Part shown: positions 34,401 through 49,400 of the stretch, piece after piece
How the letters are laid out: every line of letters starts with the position of its first letter
Numbering within the stretch: position 1 is the stretch's first letter
Origin: Rhynochetos jubatus
Taxonomy: Eukaryota > Chordata > Aves > Eurypygiformes > Rhynochetidae
DNA length: 64,000 nucleotides
Assembly (NCBI GenBank): GCA_027574665.1
Contig: CM050648.1
Span: 141,608,175 to 141,672,174 of the forward strand
Direction: 5' to 3'
Notes under the pieces: model-generated
What the model saw: the letters and a program-made list of their open reading frames with translations, nothing else
Database searches by the model: none
What the model was told of the DNA's origin: nothing
Translations under genes and position numbers: made by a program

Positions 34401-37400
34401 ACTCCAGTTTATATTAATCTGAGAGATATGATTTGATATTAAAGTCCTGATGCTGCTTTGTTGTGATGGGATTGATCAGGTCTTGGTTGTCCTACATTCA
34501 AACAGGTATGTTGAAATTGTAGGCTACATATACTGTTGTATGCTGTGTTTATTTGCTGCTCTAAGGAGTTAATTTTTAATAGTAATTAAATACAGCATAA
34601 TGGTTGGTGCTGCAAACATGCGATAAAGTTTTACTGTAGCCACAAAGTAATGTTCAGAAGGCTTAGTCCTGCTGCTGGAATGTGATCCAAGCACTTGTTT
34701 CAGGAACATGTTTGTAAAATCATCTTCTTCACAACAAAATTCTGGTGGTGCCACGTATAGTTAACTAAGTGTGCACACTTGTGTGCAGACACCCTGTTTA
34801 ATCCTTTATTCAAGTTCCTCATGTGTTGATCTACGTGAAGGAACTGGCACTGTCTCTTACAGTAATGACTCTTATTTTTCTGCTTAATTTATTCCTGGAA
34901 ATTTGTGGAGAACATAAAGATAGAAATATAGCTTTGGTTGTCAGCAGTGTCCCGGTTCAGAGAGCTGAGGAGGTTGTAAGGAAAGGTGAGCATCTATCTA
35001 TGAAGCTGAAATAAGGTGTTTCCTTGCTCTTTGTTTCTCTGTCAGCCTCTAGCATGTGCAGAAATTCAAAAGCGAGCTGGTGTTCAGTTTGGGGCTGAAA
35101 TGGGCAGCTTAAGTGTGTTATCTCCTTTTTCTGGATTGATGACATTTCTGTTACTAGCTGTGAGGAAATCTGTAATCTATTTGATAAGTCTCTTGTGCAA
35201 ATGTGATGTTCAAATTGACTGAAACTGTTGTGCAACTCCTGTAGCAATAAAAGCTAGGCACTTGTGTTCTTTAAGGTGAAAAGGCCTATGTTCCTACCTG
35301 TGCTCAGAGCCAGTGCCACTGGAGAAAAATGAAGGATCTTGTTTGGAGCTATGCAAACATTTGCTCAGTCAGCTCTTGCCATCACTGTGGGCTGTTGCCT
35401 TGTCTGTCCTCTTTCAGATGTGACTACTGCTGCCTACCTAGCTAGCTCTAGAATCAACTCAGCTGGGTAGGACTGATCAGAGAAGAGTACTGAGAAAACC
35501 AGTGCCCTAATCTCTGTGCTCCCTTAGGAACAGAAGCTGAGTATGGCCCTCTCTTCTTCCTAGGGCAAAACATCTAGGCTCGTTAGTTTGAATTGGTTTT
35601 GTGAGCATTTTCTTTTTCAAAAACGAAGGACTGCAGTGTTATCAACAGCTAATATTATTTAAAATGGTTAAGGTTCTAACATGACTCTCTCTTCCTGGGA
35701 AATTTGCATACTTAAAACTTGGGGGCATATCTGTTTTTTTCCTGTATTTGCATACCTTCTTAGTATGCATATTTCCAATACAAAAGAGAGTGCATGCAGG
35801 TGTTCTGTGTTTAGAACAATAATTAAAGTATGTTATTACATAGTTAGTTTAATTCCCTCTCGACTTCAAGTTGAAATTATAATGATGCATGGCTTGAAGT
35901 GCCCAGAGGACACTAATATCCATGCCACATGGAGCGCGTAGGGGAGGGGAAGAACAGTATTAATTACTCGTTCATCTTTGAATTCTAAATATTAGCATAA
36001 AACAAGTCTTGCACTAACCATTAATGGGTCTTCATGGTTGTTACATACACTTCAAAAGAGACAATCTAGCTACATTTTCATAATGCAACAAGAAAGTGTA
36101 CATATAATGGGCTTAATTTATCTTGGACTTCTTCCAAAACTTTAGGAAGGGAGTAGGACATGGATACTTGGTTAATATCAAGTTTGTCTGAAACAGTTCA
36201 AAGGTGGCAGCAGGCCTGAAAGCTTCAGATTAAATCTGATAAAATGATGTTAAGATGGTACCTGTCTGCATGGTGGTGTACTCATCTGTTTCTAAAAGGC
36301 TTTTTTTCTCTGTTCCCTAATTTCATCAATACTTTCTTCTGTTCTTTGCTATTGGATTAACTCTGGATTTCTGCAGACTGCTAGTGCTAGCTTCAGCTGT
36401 GGTGAGAGGACTGTATCTTAACTCTGAAGTCACAAAGGTGTTGAAGATGTAAATGGCTTGTTTATTTTCTTTATGTAAAGATCAGGCAAAATGTCTATTG
36501 AACTCTTTCCTGTGACCCTCTGTCTAAAGTGCTTTCTGGTAGGTTTCTGACTTTCTGTCCACTAAAATTGGATACTAGCAGAGCAACATCTGCTGGAATT
36601 GCTACTCTTTTCTCTTGCGTATAGCTTCTGTTGTAATCTGAATTAAAAATCAACACCTTGTGTTCTCCCTAAATAGGATGGAAGGAAAGGCTTTTAGCTG
36701 AGGTTCTAGCAGGTTTGCAGTGTTGATGCGTGTGGGGTTAATTTCATTTTCCTTCCTGCTGCTTCTGCTCTGGGACTGTCAGAAAGAGAAATAAAAATCT
36801 GAGGAGAGGTTGCACTAGGCTCTCCCACCTGAGAGACACCTGAGGTATAGTGCAAACTGTGGCAAGCCTGAGGTTTGACTAACCTCAGGTAAACTAATAG
36901 GATGTTGTATCTTCTTTTTGTATGGTTGAAGAGTATAGCATGCCAAATTCTATTGTTCTGGTAGCTGTTACATTTAAAATAGTTCTGGTTTGGTAATTGG
37001 CTGGCTTTTCTACTACTGATTTCTTCTAAGATACAGAAGGAAAGCTTGCTGATGCTGTTTTATATCCCAACTTGCTTTCCAGAAAACCTCATTGGGGCAG
37101 GGATGTTAACACCTATCTCAACAGATATTTAAAGATTGTTTAACTTTTAAAAGGATTGCATAAGGATTTAGTGCACAGATGTGTTACGTAAGCTAACTAG
37201 CATAGGGGAGCTGTGGCAGTGGGAAGGATGACATGTTTCTGAGTGCTGGTATCGGCTGGTTCATGTTCTGTGTCCGTCGTTAGCTCTGATCAGTCGTGGA
37301 AACAAAGCTAAGTGATGAGCAGGATGGTTTTTAGGTGGATTTTGCTTTGTATATGTAATCATCCCTGTTGATAGTGTCAGTAGTTCTTCCACAGCACTTG

Positions 37401-40400
37401 GGTGAACAGAGCATTGCAGTGCTGGGGCATCTGTAGGGGGGCTGGGAGAAGCTGTCCTGTTGAGGCCTGTTTTCCACATGCCTGAAGCTTTTGGGGGATG
37501 GTCAGCTGCTGTCCAGCAGATCTGAAGATCACCTCCAAGGTGCAGAGAAAATCTGCCATGCTCTTCGCAGATTGGAGTGTGTGTGTGGTGGGCTTCCTCT
37601 GTGTAGAAGTAAAGCAGTTTTACAGAGTTGTTGTACAGTATTGAGTTTAGGAATTCTTTTTGCATGACCTGTTAGAGACATGAAGGAGAAGGCTTTCTGT
37701 GAGTACTGACCAAGTGTTTAAGGCATCTTTTTTCTCTACTGCAGGACAGTGGTCAAAAGTTCAAATCAAAAACTTATGTCTGTTGAGGTAAACCTGTTTC
37801 ATGTAAGGCTCCAAAGGCTTGTGATGTATTAATTTCCACTTTGCCACCCCTTTTCCTTTTGGTCTAATGTGTTTCCTGAGGTCACTAAGGATTCTGATCC
37901 TGGCTCATACTCTGAATCTGTGCTGTCTGAGCCCTGGACTGAGCCTGTAGTGACTGTCAGTTACACAGCTAGTTACACAGTGAGGCAGATCCAAAGGGCA
38001 AAGCTGGTATATCTACTGGTCCCCTTTATCAGGAGTTCACTAGGTATCCATGCAGACTATTTAGGAGCATCTGTTAAAAATACCAGCAATCTGGCTTGCT
38101 CTGAAGAGAGGGGATCTTGAGTATTGACAAGGATTCCTTACAATATTTGAAGATAGTATTTATGGACAGCAGCATTGCATTTGAGGTGGTTCAGTCTAGT
38201 TAGGGAAATTTCTGCAGTATGTCTGTGACTTTTTTCTTTCCCTTCCAACTTTTAAGTTCTAACACTTCTTTCTTGTTAGCTGGTATTTCCACACAGTCAC
38301 AGATGCTTTCGCAGCTTTTGGTCCAGTCATGCTAACTTAATCTTCACCCTTCCTATCCCATTCTTCACCTATATTCTCCAAGGAGAGTTAGGGGATGTTT
38401 TGAAAGCTGTTTTGTTCCTTCTCAGAGAGGCTGGTTCCTGAGTGACTGAGAGGCCTGGCTTTTCACGGGGGAGGTATTTTTTGCATGTGCTTCTGCTACT
38501 GTGGAAGAACATGTCTGTCTGGAACTGTGATACTTGGCTCAGTGACATAATATAGACAGTGCAGAATCACTTTCTTTAGAGTAAGAGTAACTAGGAATAG
38601 CACCAGCCTTCATCTATGTTATATAGATGCAAGAAGGGATTGGTTTTGACTACTGTAAATAAAATAGCTAGTTTGGAGATGAATTGCCTGATGATTTCAG
38701 TTTTCTTTCTTTGTAAAACTCCGTTCAGTCTTCCCAAAGACAAATACTGTTTTGCTTACAGTTAAACCAGGATTTTTATCACAAAGTGGTGACAAATTCT
38801 TGTGTGGAAAATTGCTATAAAATCAGTAAGCTTAGTATTTCACTTGACGCTTGTCAATCTTCAGCAAGTTAATGAAGGATAAATGCTTGCTGTATCTGTG
38901 CATTTCTTATATTGCCATGGATGACAGTATGTTCTGCTTTGTGTCACCTGACTTAATCACTGTTAAAAGACTGTCTGGATTGCATTTTCCGCAGGGGAAG
39001 TTTCAGAAGCCTGTAGTCCTCTAAACCTTTATTCCAAATAGTAAGTTTCTGCCAGTTAGCAGCTGTAGCTCAGCTTGTCTTTTTCTGAATCACGTGTTGC
39101 ATCTACTGCAACAGGTAGATGGTTTGCTTTGTGGTTATTGCATTACATGGTTTGGTGACTTTTGCAGTTATTTTATCACATAGCATTTCAGTATTGCAGA
39201 AAGGAGAATGTTGATTAGGTTTTTCGATTATGACTTCTGTCATGTCTTTCAAAGAGGCTTTCTGAGGTATAGTTCTAAATCTAATTCAGAAATGTTGGTT
39301 TTTCTCCTGGCTTCCCCTTGGTTTTACTCTGAAATTTCATTGTCATGATTTTGATTATTCTAGGATAGATACTGATGGCTCGGGCAGGCATGCAAGATTC
39401 TACATGGTAAACTTTCTTTTTTCTTAGTAGTCTCTTGTTTTAACATCAGCCATCAGAAAAAGTGGAATACTTGCTTTAGAACAGCATCCATGAAAGCAAA
39501 GTTCAGGGAACATTAGCATGTTCATGGAAGTTTAGGGGCAAGAATATGGAAAATTTCATTCTCCCAAACTTTGTTTCCAACTTGAACTTCCTGAACTAGT
39601 TGTGATTGATCTCCCCTAAGTATTTGTGGCGGTCTGCCCTTGGACCCACAGAGTTTTTAAAACCACTTTGCCCTTAGGCCAGCTTTGTAACATTTTGCCA
39701 AGTTCTGCAAGAAATGCTATCTTTTCTTCTGACCATGGCTCCTGTTAGCTTAGTTTGCCCTTTAGTTCTTCTCGAGCAAGGACATAGAAGTCTACAAACC
39801 TATAAAAGGCCCGGGGGATTGTTACGAATAGATCATCCATCACATGCTCCAGGCTGAGGAGTTTTGACCATCTCTCTCTTTCCTCTCATGGAAATAATTT
39901 GGTTATTTGTTCATTCTTGCTGCTTTTCTATGGACCTTTGGTTTCCAACATTCCCCTGTTGGGGGATGCTATGCATCCCATCTTTCTGGACAGGGAGAAC
40001 AGGATAGATAACCACACTCTTCCCTTCATGTTCAATTTTAGTGTTACGCCACTCTGCAATTCTGTGTGTCTTTTTCTTTGTTTTTCCCCTGTGTTCTGTA
40101 GCCTAGCCTGGGTGCACTTTCCAACTGGCTTCTGAACATTAAGGAGTGAGGACATGGATGAGAGTGGGAAGCAGATTTCTTCACCAAAGAAGTTGTATTG
40201 AGCTTGTGAAGGGAACTTGCTTAGCTAGAAACAAGCTGACTTTGGTGGCTTGAAGGAGGAGCTGTTTATGGAATTGACAAGTCACAAGGTGTTTTTTGTG
40301 AAATCTTGGTTATCAATACGAACTTGTACAGAAGAACAAAGTCACAAGTGTCATTAACTCAGTGTTATATGAGGCTTTCCAAAAATGTGTTTACATTCAG

Positions 40401-43400
40401 CAAGGTTGGAACTTTAAATAACAAGATTTGGAATACTGTACCCTCATGACAATTGGCATAAAGAATTCTTAAAGATATCACGGAAAGAGAAGTCATTGAT
40501 AAAATCAAACTCTGCATATGTTAGTCTGAGAACTGGTTTCAAGACCACCTAGAATGCCAGTATTCTGGTTGCTAGAATAAAATTGTAGTTACTGATCATT
40601 CACCTAGTACTAAATTATTTTTTTTATGAGCATTATGTTTGCTCAGCCAGTTGGCAAAAAAAATAATCTGTCACTTGTATTGATCAGTTTTATAAAGCAA
40701 TACTTCTGTTGAGAATTGGAGTACACAGGAGGTGCATAGGGGTGGCACAGGAGGAGGCATGTGCAGTAAAACAGAAGTGTTTCAGCAAAACTGGTAAACC
40801 TGGTAGTTGATGGCTCAAATTGGTATTAAACATAGATATTCTCATTTCTTGCTGAAAAATCTCATCAAAGACAAGTTATCGCAGGAGCCCGTGTATCTGA
40901 GCAGTTAAGTTTTCACTGATGCTTTCGTGTTTGTTCAGTTGTGGAAGTATAAGGAAAGCAAATTATTTGGAAGCCAATCCTGTGGTGTTTGTTCAAATTT
41001 AAGTGACCACTGTTGACAGCTTGGACTTCAGAGCTGGAACTTAATCTCCCTGAGTACAGCAGAGATGTGGATATGCTGGAATCGGTGAAGGGGGGGATGG
41101 AGCAGGGTGGGGATGAATAGCAGATAACTATAAAAATCAACGGCAGGAATTACTTCTATTCCACAGGAGTGGTATTCCTGCTGTGTGTGTAATGGTGAAA
41201 GGCACTGCTTTAAAATAGGGACGGGCTCTTTTAGAACCTTTAGTGTCCTGTGAGCTGAGAGTAGCTAGCAGATCAGCTTTTCTTCAGATAAGTCCTGACA
41301 TGACTACTGCTGGGTCAGATCTCCTGCAGTTTTGTAAATAAGAAGCTAATGACCTGCTTCTGGCAGTGAGAGATGCATGCTTCCCATTTAATCAAGGATG
41401 CTGCTGCGTTGTCTGCAGCGGCTGCCTGACAGAGGGTGTTATCAAAGGTCAGGACCAGTACTGGAGGTATTAGGAACAAATACTGTCTCTAGGATGTGAT
41501 TTGTCACAAGATTGAATTGTCTGAGATTTGCTTCGAGTCTAGGGTGCTAAGTTACAAGAAGCTGTATAGTCTATCTTCTGATGGTATAGCTTCTTGTATG
41601 TAGCTGGATCTCCAGAGAGCTTTCTCTTTGCTCTCTACATGTTCTGAGGTGACTGCATTAATGTCCTCCCCTGAGGAGCTCTAGTCAGAGAGACATAAAA
41701 CTTTGGCCTCTTGTGAGCTACCTGAAAATGGGTCACTGTTTCTACAGGCATTAGCTAAAGCTAATATGTAACTACAGATAATTTTTAGAACTCTACAGCT
41801 AAAATATTTGCTGTCCCATGATAGATCAAGACCCCCTCATATAAAGAAATGCCTGTTGTATTCTGTTATTGCAGCAAGATGAGAGTATCTTCAAACCTTC
41901 ACTTAAATATCTTCCTATAGACATATCTGTTATGGTATGTCATGATCTAGTGGTTGGATCACCTTGGAGAGAAGTGTACTGTGCTCCTGCTTCACAAAGC
42001 ACTGGGCACTGCCAAACAGATGTTGTAATACCCCTTTGTGTTCCTTCTTGGAGTTTTATCTTTTAGATGTATGCAGCTGGTTGTTGCTAGGAGTCTTCAG
42101 CCTAGTTGGGGTAATTTTCTTTAACTGAAGGTGAGTCTCTACCTGGGTGTTAAATTTGATATATTAACTCCAAGGCAACTCTAACTTATTCACCTGTTGT
42201 TTTTATTTGTGCTTCTTTTGCAATGAAATGAGTCTTAATAGTCGAGACATCTAGATTCCCCCCACCACCCCCATATGCGTATACACATACACACACCCCC
42301 AGTTTTGACTTTGCTTAGTCGAGGGAGGAGTGGAATGAAGTGTTCAAACTCATGTAGGTGGAGATATCGGCCTGTTGGCTGTTATCCATGGCAAAAAATA
42401 CCCCCTTCTCCCCCCCTGGTTCTGCAGACTTCCTAAAGATTGTTAGGTGGGGCTAACTCATAAAGAGTTCCCCTCACACAACAGTAGGGCTCCAAAGTTT
42501 GTAAACATCGTCCTGCTTTTGTGACTGGGCCAAGAGGGGTAGAACTGCAGTAATTGCTCTCAAATAGAAGGCTTCAACTTGCTCAACTGCTTTCTGCTAT
42601 CTGCTGCTCGTGTTTGCAGTACTCTAACCCAGCCTTCCACAGCTCTTCTAACAAAATGGGGTTGTTTAGACCTGGGTTCCAAAGGGAAGGCTTTTGTTTG
42701 CCACTGGTGCTTACTTCTCAAATGAAAAATGAGGGCTTGGAGGATGGGCCTCTTTAAGATGTTGTGTGGTGGAATGGCCTCTGCATTCAGCAGACAAGTT
42801 CTTGCATGTGAGAGTGGCTGAAATATCCTTCAGCTTTCAAAAGCCAGCCCCCTTCCCGCACCCCTCCCCCCAAATGGGGAACACTTATTCCTTAAGTAAA
42901 GATCTCCATTATGTCTTCATAATGTCTGCTTCTAGAAGATCAACCCGCAGACTTGTTCCATCCAAGTCCTGGACTTTGAGAATCTTTTCATTTCTTCCTT
43001 ACTCCCTTTGCACTTCTGGCTTATTCATGAGGAAGTTGTATGAACTTGCCTAGCTGCAGAGCTCCTGGGGAAGGAAATGGAATATGCTTGCCTTTAAGTC
43101 AGCTTTTTCCATGGCAAGCAGGCGGTCTGTGGGAGGGGGAGAGGCCCTGGAAAAAAAAAAAAAAAGGGAGGCCCCAGACCTGTCTTCTGGACCCTGGCTT
43201 GTCTAAAAGTTTCTTAGGAAAGCAAATCTGAGAGTTGACTGTGCTGATCAAGACTTAATGGACTTGGTTACAAGAAAAACTGACTTATTGCCAAAGTTAC
43301 AAAAGTTAGACTAGTAGTAAGAGTAGTGATTTGCTGTTTGACTTGTTTTTATGGTTGAAACATTCAAATACAAATGCCTATCCTTGATTGAGCTTGGAAA

Positions 43401-46400
43401 GGAAATGGTACTTAACTGGAGATGAGACCTTGTGTTTACTGTGTGACTGAGGAACAGGAAGATGATGTGGGCTCTGAATTTCTTTAGGAGTCACTTTTTT
43501 TTTTTCCTACTTCATAGCTGATTCCTGATTTCTTCTGGGTTTTTTTCACTGTAGAAACTCCAGTCAGTCCTTTTAGTCACATGAAATTGACAGTTCTTTG
43601 TGTGTTAATAGTACTTCAATACATGATAGCTTGTTCTTGATAGAGAAAATATCAAGTATTGATTTCAGCTCAACCTTAGCTTTTGCATTTTTCTTCGCGT
43701 TGAAGAATAAAAATTCTGTACCTGAATGAAAATGCTGTCAGCAGATTGATCGTATTTCTTGGGGTGAAAAGTTTAAGTCTGGTTTGCCAAAAAAAAACCC
43801 CAAAACCTTTTGAAAGTTGATTTTTCAAATATCAAGGTAACAGTAATAGTTAATGAAAAGGCAATGCCAGACCAATATTACAGGTCTTGTTTCCCCCCCT
43901 CCCCAGAAAGGAGGTCTCTGGGATAGTATGGGGAGTGTTTTGTTTAATGTAAACAGTGGAATAATGCTTTGAAGTTGCTTTTGTCAACACCAATCCTGAG
44001 AAAAACACAAGTGAAGCAGCATCACCAGGATAAACAGGCTTAATTTGTATCTTTCCAAACTGTTTGGCATATCTATTTAGTTAACTCCTATGAAATGGTT
44101 CTTTCATAAAGCTGTGCTCTTGTGCACAAGTGTGCTCCTCTTCTGACTTGTAGCCTTTAGCATCTTCTGGTTTTTGATTTGATGAATGCAAGTACTGGTT
44201 TGTGTTTAAATCTTTCCAGAAGATAAACCTAGACACCAAAGTCAGAAACAAGTGTGTTTTCAGTGCTGTATGCTCACCCCCATCCCCTCCAATCTGTGCC
44301 TTGGTCACTTTTAAAATATTTTCTACATATTTTGCTAGCAGTAGTTGAACAACAGATAATACTTTAGAAAGCTTTTCTGATGTATTAGAACAGACTGGAA
44401 TATGCACGTCCTGCTGTTACGAGGTGCTAGTCGTATCAGCCTGCAACAAGAGTTCTGTGCAAGTTAGAAAAGAAGCAGGTGTGGTGGTGTTTGTGTATTA
44501 TGCATGAAAGACTAATGAATTTGGAGCATTCTTAGGATGCTTGTTACAGAACTGTAGAGCTTTCTGTTAAATTCTGTAGGAACTTGGAACACAATTATAG
44601 CCTTTGGAGAAATACTTACCTTAAATAGCTTTTAAGCTAGTCTGTCCTTATTAAAGATATATCAAAGAGCCAGTATACTGCTGGATGATGTAAGGGGCTT
44701 AAAAATTCACAGTATGGGTACACCTTAGATTCTGGATAAGAGCTAAATTAATGCAAGCTTTGTAATTGTTTTCTGGAAGCACAATTCAAGAAAGATGTTG
44801 TCTGTGTTACGGAAGAGTTGCTCGCAGCTGGTGCTAGCAGATGATGTGCTGAGTGGTCTTATGTTAGAACTTGTTGAAGAATAACAGGAGTTACTTACCA
44901 ATGCCTGCAAGCCAATGGTAGAGCATTTACAAAATGAGTATGTCCGTTATCTAAGCTAAAAGTGTTCTTCAAAACTTACATCTATTAGTATTTTTCAGCC
45001 TATAGCTCTTACTCTGGGTAGGGTTATGGTTTGGCTGAATGCATGGATATGAAAATTTCCACTAATAAATGTTCTTGATAGTCAAATGTGTTCAATAGTT
45101 GAGCAGTAACTGGAGAGCTCAGTGCAGTGTACCATGAACATATTTAGTAACACGGGTGCTGCTTTGTAAGTTTTCAGCTGTTGTTTTAAAGTGAAGTGCA
45201 AAATTTGAAAGTTTAAGCCGATATAGTGCGAGACTTGATATGTACTAGGGGGGAGAGAGGTTTTTTGAACCAGTAGATTAAAGATCCATTTCCTGTTTTG
45301 AGGTGTAGTAGTTGTAACCTGATGATCCATCATACCACTGTGGAGAGGAATTCCTCTTTAGCTACTGGCTACCATAGGTGAGGAAGAGATGACAAGCTGG
45401 GTTGGTAACTGTAAGTGTTTTCTCTAGAGGTAGGATAGCCACAAAAATCTTCTGGTTACACTGTTACTATGCCTGTTAGGGGATTTTGAAGGGTGATTGT
45501 GTAACTGTCAGTAGAAAGCAGGAAGTTCTACAACTGAGAACTGTCCCAGCTGAAGCTGGCTTTCCAGTAAATGTGCATTTCTCTCAGTGCTGTTTACTGC
45601 CATTTGAATAGCATCTCTGAGCTCCTACAGGTGGGACTCTGAGCCTTCCTAAAATGTTACACTGAGTGCTTGCTCATGTGTAAATGGCCCAGTGCTTGTC
45701 TGTTAGCCCAGAAGTAGACATGGGGAAACTGAGGCTATGGGATGCCAGTCAGTGAAAGGATTTAATAGTGCTGGTCTTGTCTTTCTGTATGTTCTTCAAG
45801 CTTCTTATACATGGGCTTATGGTTCTTGATGCCCACCTGTGTGAGGAGGGTGAAAGCAAATGCTTGAAACCCAGCCTGTGCAGCCCAGGGCTTGTTGAGC
45901 CAGGTCCCTGCCCTGCCTGCTGGCATGAGACAGCCTGAGCTGGATGGGCTGCAGAGGGTCAATTTTGGCCAGACATTCAGTTCCTCCACATCTTGGAAGA
46001 AGAGCTGTGCTTCCAGTCATAGTTGCTTGTAATGTAGTATTAACCTTCCAAAAGGTAGTGGAGGAATGTCTTCAACTCCAGAGTCTGTGTCAGCTTAGAT
46101 AGTAAGATTTGCCATTGGAGCTATGGGACTCCTTATTTTAAGATGCTTAAAATTGGTACAATGCCTCCTTATGCCCATTCATGCTTTCCAGTATGCTGGA
46201 ACATTGTGTGGAGCTCTCTTCATCCACAAAAATTCCCTAGCATCCTAGGCTGAGATACAAATTTTCTTTCAAATGGAATGATGGGAAGGCATAGTTGACT
46301 GAACTCTTCGCTAAGACAGCAAGTCCAGCTTATATGGTTTTCTGCCTCAGCCTGTGTGGGCAGTCAGATGCAACAGCCAATTTGCGGTAGGAAAGACCGG

Positions 46401-49400
46401 CATTTACGTAAGATGAGTAAGTGGACATCTGGAAGCACTTGAGTGCTATTTTGTACTTCTAATACAAATCAATGGGACATGGGAAAGCTGAGGGATATGT
46501 CAGAAGATAAGTTGTTGAAAACAAGGGAGGTAGATAACAGCTCTGGTTCACGCACTGATTTGCAGAATTGTGCCTAGGTTAACGCTTTTAATTTTGAGCC
46601 AAAATGATGAGACTTGCAATTGCCAGAAGATAATGTTAGGGTAAATACTATACAGTATTTATTTTCTGATACTATTCACTTTACACTTATTTTTCAGGTA
46701 GCAGTTCAGGAGAGGGGTGGCAGGTAGTGTTTTCAAAAGACAGTAAAATCCTATCCTGCTTCCCTAGATGCTGAGATTGGAGGGCCGGGGAAAGCAGAGA
46801 GATGGAGGGTGAAGGTACTGAAGCTTCCACTAAGCTCCACTAAGATTTGTCTTCAAAAAATGTGTGGAGTTTGGTTGTGCTAGACTGTCAGAGCTCAGAA
46901 GGAAGGCTTTTAATTTCTCAGCTGATCTCCATGAGTTGTTCTTTCCCGAAGTTCAAGCCCAAGTATGCCTCAGTCCATTGTAGTCACTGAGGTTCCTTTT
47001 TCCTTCCTTCCTTGAGTGCAGTCTATTTACCACTAAACCTTTATCTGTTTCAGTGGTGGAAAATCTTCCCTAGTGTATGTGTGAAGGCTGAAAGTACAGA
47101 AGGAACATTTTTCAAAGGCACACCTCATAGGTTGTGTTAGTGTAACTGGCGAATAGAAAAATACAGTTATGTACGTTTCTGAATAGACTGATCCCTTCAT
47201 AGTCATGAAGGACCTCAGGCAGAGCCCTTCTGCTTAGGGTGCTGCACTAATCTTTCTTCTTGTTGTTGCTCTTGTTCTAAAATATGTAGGTTTCAGTGTT
47301 ATGATCAACCCTTCTTGATGGGGAGCAGTTACGAGGTATCACAAAGTAAAAATGCACATCTCTTGATGTAACAGTAGAAAAGTCCTAAGCACCCTTCGAA
47401 AGACAGCTGGATTCTTACATAATTCTCCTCTTAAGACATGCTATTAATTTCTTGGCTGAATGTCCCCAGATCTATGTAAATTCATAGATTTGTTAGCCTG
47501 TGAATTCTCTGCACATTAAGGCTTGGCTGTACTGTGTTTAATGAGCTTCAGGTTTTGGTGTGCCTTGCCTCTGAGCAAAGATGTATACATGAAGATTTTA
47601 GGGTAGTGGTGCAATAACTTTCTGTTCTTGGAGGGTTTTTTCTTGGGTTTTAAATGTAGGAATCTCAGTGACAAGTTGGAAACTATCAGAGCTGAAGGGT
47701 TTGACAGCTACTCTTGTTAAACTCAAAACAGGTAAACCTTGCATGTATGTATAAGGTAACTTTTTCCTAAATAAGTTAAGTATTTGAATAACAGCATCTA
47801 TCCTACATGTTTGGTCATAAACCCAAGAAAAATGCCTGAAGCCTTGTTTCAGTGATGTAAAGCCTTTGTTTTTTTCCAAATAATTTAAAAACTCTCTGAC
47901 ATCATGCTTTTCCTCTCTCCTTGGGGGAAAGTATACTACCAACAGTGCTTCCTTTAAGAGTTTTTCTGCTGTGTCTTCTGCAGGTCCATGTTTCACACTA
48001 CTCCTTTCATGAGAAAGGTCTAAATTCTTGATAGGTGCAGGGTGCTTTTCTGAGTGTTTCTTCTTTAGATATGTTTTTCCAAAAAAACCCCAGAAAACGG
48101 ATCTGTTATATAAACTGACCTTTCATGCTCTTCCTAAAGGATGGCTCTGATTTTTATTCCCTCCCTTCCCGCCCCCCCCATCCTTTTTTGTGTTAGGTCT
48201 TCAGTTGCTGAAGTCTTAAATACCATAGCTGTTTCCCAATATTCAGAATCCCTCACTTTATTCAAAACTTTTAGGGCTACTTCTGAAAAGGATTCTGTGG
48301 CTGAGCAAAGCTGAGAATTAGATTCAGTGAGTGGAGAATAATAGTAATTCAATCCTTGGGGTGTGTATGATGGGGGGGGAATTTTTTTTTTCCTTTGCTG
48401 TTAGCATGCTTTGCCCCACTAATTTTAATGCTGTTATGTTTCGTGCTTTGGAGAAGATGCCTTCAAGGGATTTCATGTGACAGTGGAGAAGTGAAATTTT
48501 TAACTGCTTGCTTTTAGCAGCAATATCTGCTTATTCCACATCAATGTTTGTCTGGTGTGTAACAGTGTGTTTTACCACTATCTAACTGGCCTTTTGTTTC
48601 TTTTCAGAGATCATTCACGTTAATAATAGAAGCATGGGATTGGGATAATGATACAAAAGCTGGTGAGTATTTATGTAAAACTTACTGTATGTGCACAGAT
48701 TGGTGAAAGGGGGGAAATAGTATGCTGCTGCAATTAGCTGTGCCTCCAAATCAGCCTGAATGCAAACCTGCTGTCTAAGTAAAGGGCATGTACAAATCCA
48801 AGCAGTGAATATTGAGTTAGGAACTGTGAAAAAAAAAATTATTACTGCTAAGAAAAAGAGTGGACAATAGTAGGTGAAGGTTGTAATACATGGCTCTTAA
48901 ATATTCAGCTCTAAAAAGTTTTTAAAATCATGATAGACCTCTTTTTTTAAGGAGGAAATTAGTCCATGCTCTATAGTTGCACTTTGAGTTCTCCTTGGTT
49001 TACCCATAACCATGTTGTGCAATACTTTTCATGTTTAGGTAAACAAATAAGCATTCTTGCTCCCCATAAAGAAACTGTGCTTGGTGGTTTTGATTAAAGT
49101 CTTCTAAATCATGGTGTAATTCCTTCTCTGTTTGTTTCTTCTCAAGTACTGAAAGTTACCTTGCATTTCTGGCCTGTTAAATGCTAGTGCTCAGTATAAG
49201 AGCAGGACTATTGATCTGAGGGAAAAGCAAGATTGTTGTATGCATACTTCAAAATCGTATGGAGGTGCTGGTTGCTGTATTGCTGCTAAAGTAGGAATCC
49301 AGCTTGAACCTACTCTGTTAATTGTTCACAATCTGTCTTAAAATAACCAATGTTTTTGGCTACAAGTGTAAGTGAACTTCAGACTTCCATTGTGGTTAAT

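Noticed and set aside
47598-47996. 132-codon - strand frame in intron 2
   Set aside because: No recognisable domain and AT-rich intronic composition; chance length in a 25 kb intron.
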